Positions 32,980-46,228 are shown, counted from the stretch's first letter. The stretch is 48,636 nt of DNA from Dimargaris cristalligena (GCA_027576995.1 JANBQC010000166.1:1-48636); one strand, 5' to 3'. Translations and numbers: made by a program. Notes: generated from the sequence alone by a model not told the origin.

Positions 32980-35900
32980 ATGCGTATCGAGGAAATAACC
33001 GTCGACGGCTTCAAGTCATATGCCTCGCGAACAACCATCGCCGGATGGGACCCGGAGTTCAATGCCATTACAGGTCTTAATGGGTCCGGCAAATCAAATG
33101 TCCTGGATTCCATTTGTTTTGTTCTTGGCATCAAGAACCTTTCGCAAGTACGTGCCGGGAACCTCCAGGACCTGATCTACAAGCGTGGCCAAGCGGGTGT
33201 CACCAAGGCGTCTGTCACCATCGTATTCAACAATGAGGACCGGAGCAAAAGTCCCCTGGGTTACGAGGGGTGCCCACGTATTTCTGTCACGCGTCAGGTA
33301 GGTTAATTAGTTGCGCTTTGGCAAGTTAGGACTAACACCCGTTGCACCCAACTGGGCTCTGTCGACTTTATTTAACCTTGGCCTATTCCCTGCCAACTAA
33401 TTTATGTTCCCATTTCCTCTAATTACCATTCGGCCTTGAATTCTCACTTTAGATTAGTGTAGGCGGGAAAAGCAAATACCTCATCAATTCGCAAAACCAG
33501 CAGGAGCAGACCGTTGCCAATCTATTTCAGTCGGTTCAGCTCAATGTAAATAACCCCCATTTTCTGATCATGCAGGGTAAAATCACCCAAGTGCTCAACA
33601 TGAAAGCTCCGGAAATTCTGTCCATGATCGAAGAGGCGGCCGGAACCCGCATGTTCGAGGATCGCAAAGAAAAGGCCTATCGAACCATGGCCAAGAAGGA
33701 AAAGAAAGTCGAGGAAATCACCGCCAATCTGAACGAAGACATTACGCCAAAGCTAGACCGGCTACGGGGTGAAAAGCGGGCCTTTTTGGAATACCAGAAG
33801 CTCGAGATTGAGGTCGATCGGTTGACTCGCTTAGTGGTGGCTTACGAGTACTGCCAACACCAGGAACACCTTAATCAAACCGGACAGGACCACGAAGCCC
33901 AGGTCGAGCGCCGCCGGTGTCTCAACGAGCGTCTAGACACCCTCAAGAGCGAGATTACTAACCTTCAAGAAGACATTTCCCGCATCCAGGCGAACAAGCG
34001 TACCAAGATGTCCGGCGGTGGCCGGTTCGCCACTCTGCAAGCCAGTGTCGACCACCTGTCCACCGAATTGGCGCGGGTTCAGACTCAGTGTGATCTCAAG
34101 GCAGTCACCCGGGCCGAAGAAGGTGCCCAGTTGCAATCGCTGGCCGCGAATCTTTCCGAGACCGAAGCTTCTCTAATCGACAAGCGCCAGCAGATTTGCA
34201 AAGTAACTGAGCGGTTTGAGGCTGTCAAGTCCGAAAACGACGAGCGGGCCCGCGTGGTTCGACAGACCGAAGAACTGATTCAAACGCTTACTACGGGCGT
34301 GTCCGCGGAGGAGGGCCACGAAAGTGGCTACATGGAGCAACTCCAAGTCGCCAAACAGAAGGTAGCCCAGGCCGGTACAGCGGAGGAGCAGGCCAAGCGT
34401 AAGCTGACCCATACCCAAAAGCAAATCAAGGAAGTCGAGCCCAAATGTCGGAAGGCCGAAGCTGCAAACCGCTCCCTGATGGCTAACCTTGAAAGTGAGC
34501 GCGCTGCCTTGGCCGCCACCCGCCAGCAACTGGAACAGCTGGCATGGGATCCCCAAGTGGAAACGACCCTACGCCAACGGCAGGCCGAGGAGCAGCACAC
34601 CTTGACCGACCTTCGCGAGCAGCACGACCGCGCGTCATCCCAAATGGCGGGACTGAACTTTCAATATGCTAACCCCACCCCTAACTTCGACCGGTCTCAG
34701 GTCAAAGGACTGGTGGCCAATCTGGTCACTTTGGAGCAGGCCAACTACGATAAATCGACTGCGCTGGAAATCTGTGCCGGAGGGCGACTGTATAACGTCG
34801 TGGTCAGTAGCGAAGTGGTTGGTACTCAGCTCCTGCAGAGGGGTCAATTGCGTCGACGAGTGACCATCATTCCGCTCAACAAGATCCAGGCCTTCCGGGC
34901 TTCGGCCAAGGTAAGTTGGCTAGTCCGAAATCCTCATTTAACCCATTACCGGTCTTGTTCATATTTCTTTTAGAAACACAATGGGTCACTTGGATAGAGC
35001 ATCGTCACAGGCGCCAACGGGATACTAGTTGCCGCTGATAGTATTTCGTATAGTATCTCTAACCTATAATTTTTTATTTATACCTCTCGTACCTACTATT
35101 GGGATTTCTGTTGTATGGACCATCCCGTGGTTGACTAATCCAGGCTATTGCCACTGCCAAGGAGCTTGCTCCGGACTGTGTCAACCTCGCCCTCGAAATC
35201 GTGGGCTACGACGAAGATGTGGCCCCCGCCATGCAGTACGTATTCGGTAGTACTTTGGTGTGTCGCGATGCTGCCACCGCCGAAAAGGTTACGTTCCACA
35301 AGGACGTCCGCCTGAAGTCGGTGACCCTAGATGGGGATGTATACGACCCCGCTGGTACTCTACAGGGTGGATCCAAACCTAACTCCTCGGGTCTACTCAT
35401 TAAATTACAGACACTCCATGACCTCAAACGACAAATCAAAGCCCACGAAACCACGCTAGCGGATATTAATCGCCAACTTCAGGAAGCTCAATCCACCATT
35501 CGGCAGTACAAGGAATTCACCACGAAGGCGGATCTCAAGGCACACGAAGTAAACCTTCTCGAAGAGAGTATCGCCAAGACAACCCATGCGCAGGTAAGAT
35601 TCGTTGGCTTTTTATTTTATTTTGGCCACGTCTCACCTTAACTCGTCCACGGGGCTGACCGCCTACCACTAATTCTAATACGCGCGTCATTGATGATAAC
35701 TCGTCGATAACATCGTCGAATCCCAGTTCAATAGCGTAACCACGTTAAATGCTGCTATGTTAACTAATCTATCTATCATAATGGTCGACGTGTGCCCTTG
35801 TTTTATCGCTATACCCAGCTCCTCCAACAACTACAATCCCTGCGTCAAGAACTGGAGGACTTGCAGACTACCATCGTGACCTCACAGAATGATAGGGGCG

Positions 35901-38151
35901 ATGCCCAGCAGCAATGTCAGTATATTGAAAAAGAGATGAAAGAGTTTAAGCAAGATAAGACTTCGAAGCTCAAGGAAATGAAGGTAAGCCCCCCTCTCCA
36001 GTTATGTTGCTCGGCCGTCTAGTCCTCAAATCTCTGGGTGTATGCAGGTTAACCCCATCGCCCATTTTGTCTCTATGCTTAGACTACTCGTAGTGTTAAC
36101 GTAATCTGTTTATTTCCCTTATTATATACCTACCTCCACAGGCTAAACTAGTCAGCGATAAAGCCGAGCTCAACAAAAACACCCAGGGCGTGAAGAGTAT
36201 GCAGCGCGATGTGCAAACGCTAACCCTCGAAATTGGTATGTACAATGCCCCGCATATTCAATTGGTTACATATCAAGTCCAGAGTATTTCTACTGCTTAG
36301 TAGGGAAGGAGCATTCCCATACTGATGTATCATAGCATCGGAAGCGATATCTATAATATGCGGTACTAATATTTGCCAATATTTATTGGGCTTATTACAA
36401 TAATTATGTAGAACAACTCGAAACTGAACAAGACCAGCTCACAGTCCAAATTGAAGTTGCCACTGTATCAAACAATCAAGTAACCACCGACGAAAAGGCG
36501 CTGAAAGAGACTATGGCACAGCTAAAGGTATGTCGGCATTTACTTTGCACCCCAATAGGACTTACAAGGCATCAAAGCCTACAGCCCGGTCGCTCTTGGT
36601 CGTCTCGATAACATTGATAGGGGTTCTTATGGTTTTCTCTGTGTTGCCCACTATGGGAATTTGATCGACCCATTTTTGTATTTTTAGACTTCATTAGAGA
36701 CCGCCCAGGAGGAATTCGACCAAGAAAACGAGGCGCTTCGCTCATTTGACGAGGAAACCCGTGAGCTCAACCAGCTGGTAAAGACCAAGACCAGTCAACA
36801 GACAGAGATTCGGCTCGAAGTTCAGAATCTTACTCACGATTTGGAGCGTTTCGATCGGGACCGTGCCCAGGCCGCCAAGCTCATCCACCGACTAGAGGAG
36901 GAACATGACTGGATTGTGGATTCCCGAAACCAATTCGGCCAAGCTGGCACACCCTTTGATTTCCTGAATCAAGACCCCCGGGAAGCCAAGAAACAGCTGG
37001 GGCGCTTAAACGAGCAATACAACAAATTGCGCCGGACAACCAATACATCGGTGATGGCGAGTATTGAAAATGTGGAAAAACGCGAGGCTGGTCTAAAGCA
37101 GATGCTCGCCACCGTTTTGAAGGATAAACGCAAGATCGAGGAGACTATCGAGTCGCTGGTAGACTATAAGCGCGAGCATCTGGAGCGTACCTGGCAAGCG
37201 GTCAATAAGTAAGTTACACTCGATGGAGTATCGTTAGCACCACCCCCTTCCCTTACATTGCCGACCCGGCCCAATTGGGTTTGGCGGATTTGAAAATACT
37301 CTACGACCCTTTATCTCTGGTCCTATGATGGCCGTATCAAGGACCTCGCCCGCCATCAGTTCGTCGGACTGAACGCAGCCATATTTGCGCATGCAACTGA
37401 CTGTATCCTACCATCACTACATCTTTACCTTGCAAAATCCATAGAGACTTCGGTGCCATTTTCGGTGAACTGCTAGCCGGGTGTTCAGCTCGTCTTGAAC
37501 CGCCGGAGGGCAAGACTCTTATTGATGGTCTTGAAATCAAGGTGTGCCTTGGAGGCGTATGGAAGCAAAGTTTAACTGAACTCAGTGGCGGCCAAAGGTA
37601 AGTATGCCAGTTGTTACTATATTCTATACTTTACGACCTATCTATTATTGACCCCGTATTCTCTGGCACAACCTAAAGGCCGTTTGTTTATATCCCCATT
37701 TTCCATGAATTGGCCAGCGCTAACCCCTTCCTTTTAAACTTAATACCCCGCCTTTGCCCAACCCCAATATGTTCCTCGGTTAACCAGGTCTCTGGTTGCC
37801 TTATCGCTGATTTTGTCCCTGCTTCAGTTCAAGCCCGCCCCCATGTACATTTTGGACGAAATTGACTCGGCCCTGGATCTAAGTCATACCCAAAACATTG
37901 GTCAACTTTTCCGTACTCGCTTCAAGGGTGCCCAGTTTATCGTGGTTTCGCTGAAGGAAGGGATGTTTAACAATGCCAATGTCTTGTTCCGGGCTAAATT
38001 CCGGGACGGTATTTCGACTGTTGAACGCATCGCCCAACGGGCCCGCAAAACCGCTCCTCCTAGCACGGCACGAAGCCGGGCCTCTTCGACCGCCATGGGT
38101 GCTCAAACGAATGACGAAACACCCACCCAGCGTATCCGAAGAGTTCGGTAG
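32980..38151 (+). CDS. SMC2: Condensin subunit SMC2
   Basis: SMC2 pairs with SMC4 in condensin, the ATP-driven loop extruder that compacts mitotic chromosomes. Nine exons join in frame: 32980-33297, 33453-34910, 35144-35593, 35819-35983, 36142-36235, 36412-36527, 36688-37208, 37445-37597 and 37788-38151, giving 1,212 residues. Walker A GLNGSGKS is at 32-39, followed by the SMC2-type [10 protein letters not shown] and [34 protein letters not shown] leads into the first coiled coil. The hinge spans about 515-690 ([27 protein letters not shown]). The second coil follows, then signature LSGGQR (1087-1092) and Walker B MYILDEID (1111-1118). The start [15 protein letters not shown] is the family start; an upstream TTG is not needed. 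Introns are 155-236 nt. Confidence 0.97.
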
Positions 38152-40849
38152 ACATTCAATCTTATCTTTCTTTCGCGGTTATCTATATTGCTAGATCCAT
38201 GGGTAGTGGCTGTGACCACCCATTTGGCGTACTGATAATAACTATATCTATTTATAACTCCATACCCAATATTACTTTGCACCTGGGTATATATAGATAA
38301 GGACAGGTGTATTTACCCTGGGGGATGGTAACTATTTAGCCGCTTGAAATAACACACTTAGCAGTTTCCGATCAGTATAGTATTGTTCTACATAACTCAT
38401 TATCATATCAATATATAAACGTATAATATACCATGTTTATTAGTACACCTGTCTACGGGCGTGGGTCGCGCCTGGCAACAGTACTTGTGGTGTTGATAAC
38501 CTGATCCCATTATACTGTTCTCTCTAGACTCTATTGTGCGAAGGTTGAATTGGGCTATTTTTAAGTTATCGGGTATGTTGCTACTCATGGTTAACACGGT
38601 GCCACTCTAGCCATTCCTGAACATCTTCACCAGTCAGTTGCATCCGAAATGAAGGGTAAAATGGTGTATTGTGTTGATGGCACAGGGTACTGGTGGGCCA
38701 GCGGAAAGCTCAATTATTAAGTTTCTCCGCCTTAAACCCCAGCAATTTTTTTAACAGCAGTGTGGACAAAAAGGTTCGCACAGGCGCGCCTGTTATCTTT
38801 TTGTGAACTGACCCCTTATATAATTATGTGTGAATAAACTGTAATATTCCAAAATTTGAATCCCAAGTTCACAACGAGGCTATATTGGGTACTTAGTACC
38901 TCAGTTCTCCAAATTGGGAGACCTTTTCTCCTGTAACCCCATCCCAATACAAAATTCTAAAAAGGAACAATGGTCCGCTAATCCATCTTCATGCATTGTT
39001 GAGCTCAAGTAGACATTGGCCAAATAAGACTGGAATAGAAGCCTGATTCCAATCGTAACTGAAATACACGGGTAGCCTTATATCAATCGACCTTTTCCGG
39101 GTGTTTTGAGGGACAGGCGAGGTTTTGCCCTAAGTTTAAGATTGGTCCAAGATGGCGATTATTCTGCCTGTTTAGCGCTGTGGCATTTTTGTCGCAGTGA
39201 GCAAAGGGAGATGCCAGTAATGTACATCAGCCGACCTGTTATTGTTTTTATTGATTCTGTCATTAAATAGGAAATATCCCGATAATATCTGGTTCTCCAG
39301 GAGTTTAGCTGCCACTTGCAATGGTAGGAAAGGTCGATGTAGTGGTTAAGACTACCATTATACAGTGGTCTGGTCCAAATGATATAAGTGTCTGTGAATC
39401 TGCGATACTGGTAATCCGTGTTATTCAAGTCGCTGGGCGAGATTGGCTATGCAGAAGCTGGGTAGATTTACCCAACTCTACCCAGCATGCGCGCAACATT
39501 GAGTCTCCGCGAGACCACATTCCTCCTACCAAATAGGCCGCAAGCAGTTATTAACTTCACCAGCCTACTGGTAAGCCCAGAGTAAAAATAAAATTTAACA
39601 CATGCCAGTCCGAAATACCTCTATTTAGAATCCACTTTCGGAGCCAAAGTCATCATGGCCCTACTTGGCCTTCAAATAACAAAACATACCTATTAAGACA
39701 GCTGCTGCGGTTTTATTAGTTAGTATGCCCACTGTACATGCTCTAGTACAGTATTGCACTAGCAGACTACCATGACAGATATAGCAGGGGATAGACCAGC
39801 ACTATCGACGGGCTCACTTCCTTTTTTGCACTTGGTAAATCTCTAGCCACTCGTTGGCTCGATAAAGTCCCACTTAGAAAATTGCCTCGGCATGCCTAGC
39901 CACCCATCCCTGCGATTTAGCCTACACTTCGAAACTCGCACACCTCCATAAGCTAAGCTGGGTTCCCTTTATCATTCAACAGGATGTTTATCATCTATTG
40001 TATAAGTAAACTCTTGGCATATCATGCCAAAACCACATTATAATATTACAGTGTCAAGTAGCGTCCCAATGTGAAACGTGTATATTAGTCCTCTTCTGGT
40101 TTATATATCCATCGGTGTATTCACAAGCGGATTATATACTTCGGTTGAATGAACGGTACAATTGCCGCTTCTCTTTTTAAACTAATAGTGAGCAATGCAG
40201 CGAACAACTCGGCACATTTTTTTGGTCAGACCAACGGAAATATAGTAGAGGCTTTTGTGGCGCCCCAGCCGAGATTTTGTGCACCGAGTAGCCCCGACCA
40301 TAGCAGCTGCACGGCACTTCCTCCTGTAGGTATAGATTAATGTTAAACAGAGGGTAGTGCAATATTAAACGCGAGGTGACACCAAAGGCCACCAGCCGGC
40401 GGCATTCATACAGTATCAAGCCACCCTGTGCTCGCCGGCTTCAAAGTTGAGCCAGCTCGACCCCCACCCTATTTCCTATATACCTTTTACTTTTCCGCCC
40501 AGCAGATTGGGTTTCGCCATTCTTTGTGCCACCCTATTTTCCTGCCGTACTCACCTATGCCAATTGGGACCCCCCTGTTCACTTTTAACGACCCGCGTCC
40601 GATCAAAATCAGAAAAGGGCCTCAGCTGCGATATTGCATTTATCATTCAAGTCCAAGCTCTCCCAGGTTTAAATACTGCCCCCCAGCCGTCCTTTTGATA
40701 ATTACAATATCTACATTGCTCTCTCCCATTCGACTTCCCTTCACCCGAAGCTCGCTTTTCCCTTTTAATCCCGTAAGTTTTAGGTCACTGACTTTGTTCA
40801 GCAGACCTCGTATTCCTGATTATACCTACCCACCTATCCCTTAGTTACT
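38152..40849. other. Gene-poor region with exon-like islands
   Basis: About 2.7 kb with no assembled gene. Two exon-like islands stand out: 38581-38689 on the minus strand (listed separately) and 40149-40340, which is open on both strands. The plus frame there begins MNGTIAASLFKLIVS; the minus frame follows a CTACAG acceptor. 40430-40849 is pyrimidine-rich promoter-like DNA before the F-box-like gene. Confidence 0.4.
38581..38689 (-). other. Probable terminal exon of an unassembled gene
   Basis: A minus-strand open stretch after the acceptor GGCCCACCAG ends with FYPSFRMQLTGEDVQEWLEW and a short tail, then TAG. An alternative acceptor TTGAG would extend it to 38708. The composition (amphipathic, no low complexity) resembles a real C-terminus. 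I could not find its upstream exons, and a plus-strand frame also overlaps it. No family is recognised. Confidence 0.33.
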
Positions 40850-42449
40850 ATGAGAGTGTCTGTTCTCTTTGGCCTATATCCTATGGCCCTATTGGGGCCA
40901 ATACTTTCTGCCATGTCCATCAATCCGATGGATATGTTTTCCGCGGAGCTTCAACAACTCTTGGTCAGCCATGTAGCCTCACATGACAAGCTAACCGCCA
41001 CGAACGTGAACCAACAGTGGCGGGGTATTTTTTTGCAAGAAACAAACGCCCGCAATGCCAAGGTAAATATACATTTTACGGCTGATACATATTAGCCTTC
41101 AATCTAGCCTTCCATGTCACTAGTTCTTTTAATATTCGTCCAGCTATAGAACTATATACTTGAACTTGCGACGATGCTTGATCTGCCACCGTGCTCATAT
41201 AACCGACAAATGGGTTTGGCCATCTCTAACTATATATTGTTTTATTGCCCCGACTTGATATTAATACTATGAAATATGCTCTGATACCTAGGCCATGGAT
41301 AAGTTTATGCTCAATCCCGCCAGCTACCTGCCCGAGGGATCCAGCCCCGCGGTCCTGGATAGCAAACTACAGGACTTCTCCCCTCTTTTAGCCAAACTTA
41401 TGCGCTCAATTCTGGTTCAATTAATGTACAATCTATTGGGTCTACTTGGTTTCGATACACTCGGTAACCCCAAGGCTGGTTCGGAAACCCGCACTATAAG
41501 ATTACCCTTGGACCCCAAGGTCGCAGAGGCTATTAAAGCCTTCCAGCCCGAGCTCATATGGCTCCAAGCGCATAGAATTCCTCTTCAGCTCGACTCTCGT
41601 TCCAACGATATCACCGACGCCTACTTCCCCATTATCAACTCCATCCGCACCGGAGATTTGGAGCATCTTAAACCAGTAGTGGACTATATGTACACCGAAG
41701 ATTTCGCCGATGCTGCAAATCGCAGTGTGACCAGCTGGGTGCCGGAAAGTTATGTCAATTTTTTGATTATTTTAATGTTCGGAGCCAATCCCAGAACTGA
41801 ACCCTTGACCGGAATCGCACAGATAAATGAACAACGAGATTTCCATATGGCATCGGAAATTCGACGCGGCATCCGAAACACGTTGGCTCAGGCTGCCGCC
41901 TTTCTAGCGACCCAGGCAGGTTCACTTCAACGATTCATTGAAATAGCCAAACTCACCCATCAGTTCGATTTTCCTTCGGGCGAGGCTGAGCCATTCATTT
42001 TGGCCGAAGCTGACCGAAATATGATCGCGCTGACCGCAATTCTTCAAGAAAATGTGGTGATGGCCAATGAAATATTGAACTCTGCGCACCCAGGTCTACA
42101 TCGCCAGGTGCTGGGATTTTGTGCCGTAAAGCTGGGATTAACTACCAATGACCATCTCCCGGAGGATTGGAAAAACCCTACTGACGAACTTCTCCAAACT
42201 GAGCTCTACAAAGGTTTGGGAATACCTGATAGGGCCTGTAACTCTAAATTTTACCGCCATCACTCGCCAATTGCTCTGCAACAAGATGGCAGGATCATAC
42301 TGAGCTATTTCCCCCTAAATGACAGTCCGACGGCTCTGGCAATGCCCGGTGATTGGTCGGACGAAGCCGATATCGATATGCCGATAAATCCGGCTAATAT
42401 GCCCGCGCTTCCCGCTATTATGCCAGAAAATCCTGCTGACGTCGCATAA
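40850..42449 (+). CDS. Signal-peptide protein with F-box-like segment
   Basis: Two exons, 40850-41062 and 41292-42449, join in phase 0 (donor GTAAAT, acceptor ACCTAG) for 456 residues. The N-terminus MRVSVLFGLYPMALLGPIL looks like a signal peptide. Residues 25-62 (NPMDMFSAELQQLLVSHV..., then NVNQQWRGI) resemble an F-box: Pro, a Leu/Val-rich helix pair, and an N-x-x-W-R end. The rest is helical with no recognised repeat or enzyme motif, and the C-terminus is Met/Pro/Asn-rich. An F-box would act in cytosolic SCF ligases, which conflicts with secretion. So the resemblance may be superficial, or the N-terminus may be an anchor. It is possibly lineage-specific. Confidence 0.68.
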
Positions 42450-43677
42450 AAGGTTGGCTAAAGGGACGCATTACCAATGCGATGACTTCCCCTACGGGAT
42501 TTTTTTTTTCTTTATTTCGGCTACTTAGCGATTCAGTCAAGTCCCTATTGGGGTTTTAGACATCATTTTTTTATAAAAACATATGGGTTTCGGAGAGATA
42601 ACAATGTAGTGACTTATAGACCGATAGTTCACGCGTCCTAGTTGTGCTTGGTTTGGCTATATCTTGAAAAATGATAGATGAAAACGGGTTTTCTAGACCT
42701 CTGGTTAAAAGTTCACTACCAATTCGATCTGATGTTGATACTTTTTTAAAAGAATGTATAATAGAAGGAAGTGGCGCAATATTTGGGATTACCGGCCATA
42801 TTTTGAAAACGATCCAGACCCATACATTATTATTATTACTATTATTGATAGTCGATTATGACGGTTGATTAAGATTGTGTATGCCAAATATCCAAGGTAA
42901 ATATTTCAAGTTACCAAAATATGGCCATATCATAATGATTGGGTCCCATTTTGGATATCATTGGATCTAAGAAATATTGTTTTGCTAGGAATAATCCTAC
43001 GAGTATAGCCAGGCTGGCAATGGCTCTCCTCTCAGGCCGAGATATGCGGAACTTTGGAGGCCTATAGCCCATTTCATGGTGCCTTAGGACTATTCTGGAA
43101 CCAACCAACAGCAACACGACTGATTTAGTAGTAGGATGGGTGACAGTTTGGGAATAGGCAATGCTATACCTTTTATATGCCTTATTTTCCCCATTTTGGA
43201 ATACACTAGCTATTGGGGGTTTTTCGGGGTGGGAGATTGCTAAAGAGTGTTTTTGGTCAGTTCCCATCTGGCCTTCGATGGCTGTGATATTGCGATCCTG
43301 TAAATAATTCGGTATCTTTCTTTTATAATTGACAATGACACGGTCTCTATCGGAAGTACATTGTTTTGACGCTTGATGGGATTAAGATTTTATATATATC
43401 CATGGAAACCATAATAACAAACAATTATTTAGCTGATTCGGATTATTTGTGCTTTTGAATTGCCCTGCTTATTTCACCGCTCACATTCAAACTACAACCA
43501 TAGACATAAAAGGCCGGACCTCCCATATTGAGTGCAATACCAGTTTATCTTGTTCTTATGATTGCGCAATTCTAATGATAGCCATTACCCATATCTATTC
43601 CGTCAGTGCATAACCCTCCTTATTGATACGAACATATGGTATCACTGACAATTGCTGCATATGTCTACTACGCCTAG
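42450..43677. other. Intergenic or unassembled exons
   Basis: AT-rich. A plus-strand frame, 42671-42868 (MIDENGFSRPLVKSSLP...), and a minus-strand frame, 42911-43267, have no recognised homology. Upstream exons of the terminal exon at 43678-43785 should lie here if that exon is real, but I could not chain them. Confidence 0.35.
42826..42846. repeat. (ATT)n microsatellite
   Basis: About seven ATT units with one interruption. Confidence 0.8.
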
Positions 43678-43785
43678 GCTATCTCAGACATGCTTTCCCT
43701 CATCAGCCGAGGCAATGGCCCTATTACCTTGGACCAGCAACACTTCATGGACGCATTAAATAAGGAACTAATGGGCCCGTTGTAA
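43678..43785 (+). other. Probable terminal exon of an unassembled gene
   Basis: 36 codons run from the acceptor TACGCCTAG to TAA: AISDMLSLISRGNGPITLD, then a helix QQHFMDALNKEL and GPL. Codons are G/C-ending in contrast to the AT-rich flanks, so coding is likely. It lies 129 nt from the convergent acyl-CoA oxidase stop. Its 5' exons must be upstream and were not resolved. No family is recognised. Confidence 0.4.
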
Positions 43786-43914
43786 CTATTTAGTTGTACG
43801 GGTGTCTATAAATCGGATTTATTAAGTTCAAACAATACGAGTATGGATATTGACAGGTACCACTTTGGTACAATAGTAAATATAGAGTATAAAATAATTT
43901 AGATAGCCCTCCGC

Positions 43915-46228
43915 CTACAGCTTCGCCGGGAGGCTTTCAGCAGTCACTACAATTTCGCCCTGATTGTCATACTCGTTGAATCGCTCCCAGTCCAGGGCGA
44001 TGGGGGCCGCGAGTAGTTCATCAGGGATATCAAACGCCTCCACGATATGCAGGGCCTGCGGGGCCAGTTGGACAACTCCCTGACGAACGCGGGGGCTCAC
44101 CGTCCGGGCGTTGGCGGGAGTGATGTAGCCCTGGTAGGTATACCAAGCCAGGTCGGTCTCAATCAAAGTAAGGGCATACAGGTAACAAATGTCCTGGAGG
44201 ACTTTCCGAGTGGGCTCGCTGAGGGATGGGCTACGAACGGCCTTGACCATTTGCTCCAAAGAGATTAGTTCCCCGAAGGTCTTGGACAGGGCCTGAATGG
44301 TATCAGATTCCTCGTGCATCCAGACGTCAAACAGGGTCTGGCCAGCGACCATTTTGGTACGCAGGTTATTGCCCAACTCTTGGACCAGATCGATCAGACG
44401 CAGGCGATTGTAGTCGACCATGCTGTCCAGGCTGTCCAGGCTCCAACCGCTGGGCGGGGTACTGCGATTGGCGGGCGGTGTAAGTTTATAGTTGCCGCGC
44501 TGAACGTCGTTGAGCAGTTCTTTGGCGACCTTCTGCATCAGCACGGAGTTGTCTCCTTCAGCAGTGATACCCGCGTGTCCAAACCCGATGACGGAGGATA
44601 GGCGAGAGCAGCGCAGGTAGCCCTGACCACCACAGCGCTCACGGCAGATGGTTCCCACTCGCTCAACATGCCAGGTAATCAGAGGCTTGATGACACAGCA
44701 GAGTCGCACCACCTCGGCCTGGTCGGATTCGGGGCTCATCCAGACCCGCTTGGTGTGGTTGAGGCCAAAGTTGAGGGCAATCAAGCGGGTCAACAGTGGG
44801 ATCAAGGCCCGCTGCTGGAGCTGGTAGCTCAGGATGGGCGCATTCGATTTACCCGCAGGGCCGACGGTCTGGCGAGTAGCCGCGTAGCGCAGGGCTACGG
44901 TGAGGCCACCCTTGGCAGAGGCCATGGTCATGGAAGCAATGCAAATACGACCACTGAGCAGTTGGTCGGCCACTCGAATGAAACGGTTGCGGCGACCTTC
45001 AATGGTTGAGGTGAAACTGCCGTCCGGGTGGACCTCGGAATGGCGGTTGAGGAGATTGACCCGGGGTATACGCACGTGGTTGAAGGCCAGGAGGGCGTTG
45101 TCAACCCCGTCCAGGTCCTGCTTACGACCCATGTCACGGATGGTGACCCCGGGACATACCCGCAGATCACGGTCCCGGATGGGGACCAGGAAGGCGTGGA
45201 TGCCTTCGTTCTTGCCAGCGACAAGGGTCTGGGCAAAGACGATGCAGTACTTGGCGTGGATGGCACCATTGGTGATCCAGAACTTCTGGCTTTTGGTCGA
45301 TGGACTGTGGATAATGAATTCTTGGGTGGCCTGGTCGTAAGTGGCGGTGGTCTCCATCTCAATGGCGTTATTGCCGTAGCCCAATTCGGTTAAGCCAAAA
45401 CAGCCCGTTGATTCCAGGCTATCCACTTCGGGGATAAGGTGACGGTGACGTTCAGTACCCAGTTTGATCAATGTACCGCCAAACTAATGGACATTCATTC
45501 AATGGTAATAAAGTGTGAGTATTTAGTTGTAGATGGGGAATAAGAGTTAGTGGGTATTGGAGGAATATGCGGGGATCAAGTGAAGTATGGAATGGCTCTG
45601 GAGAGCTGTTGGAAGGAGGCGCCTAGCCTAATTCGGTGAATTTGCTATACTTACCAGATTGTAATTGACGGTCATCTTAGTCGAGGTGCCACCATCGATC
45701 AGACCAACGGTTTCATGGACTAGGGATAGCACGGGAGTAATGTGGGCGGTTCGAGTATTAGAAATATGGAGTTAGGATCATCAGCAAGGAGTTGTGAAGG
45801 GAACGGATGCAATTGTACATTGTTATCTAATCTGATTAAAACAGTTCGACTTTGGGGCGATTAGTATTATTATAATTAGACAAAAGCAATTGATATATTA
45901 AACGGATAAACATACCTGCAAAAATATTGAGGGGGTTACGCTCAAAGTCCAACACGGAGATGAAACCACCTTGGCCGACGGCCTGGAGACGCTTGAAGGC
46001 CAAGTCGCGTTCCTCCTCCAAAGTCACGTCGTAGCGGGGGGCGAACAAATCGTAGTTATCCAAGATAAAGCGCTTGAGCTTTTGACGGTTCTCTCGGTTA
46101 TCGGGTTCTAGCAGCTGGCCCAACTCGGCCGAACTGAAGGAAGCCTTCGGAAGGTGAGCCTCAGCCACTTGGTAGGCTGAGTCCGAAGGGTTCTGGGCAA
46201 AGCGCTGCAGAGGAACGTCGGTCTTCAT
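43915..46228 (-). CDS. Peroxisomal acyl-CoA oxidase
   Basis: Acyl-CoA oxidase catalyses the first step of peroxisomal beta-oxidation: FAD-dependent desaturation of acyl-CoA to trans-2-enoyl-CoA, producing H2O2. Three exons, 45916-46228, 45655-45719 and 43915-45483, join in frame (donors GTATGT and GTAAGT; acceptors CCCTAG and ATTAG) for 648 residues, the usual family size. The small middle exon supplies [21 protein letters not shown]. Visible motifs are [12 protein letters not shown] (152-163, flavin region), [14 protein letters not shown] (408-421) and the catalytic Glu435 in [10 protein letters not shown]. The protein ends in AKL, a peroxisomal PTS1 variant of SKL. The start [14 protein letters not shown] fits the family; the in-frame upstream hydrophobic extension is probably 5' UTR. 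Fatty-acid induction would be expected, but no response element was identified. Confidence 0.93.

Noticed and set aside
40149..40340. Plus-strand frame MNGTIAASLFKLIVS..., briefly considered as an Abraxas/MPN-like first exon
   Set aside because: Only a few residues resemble that family, no downstream exons were found, and the opposite strand is equally open.
44047..45393. Plus-strand frames opposite acyl-CoA oxidase
   Set aside because: Antisense shadows; no start context or homology.
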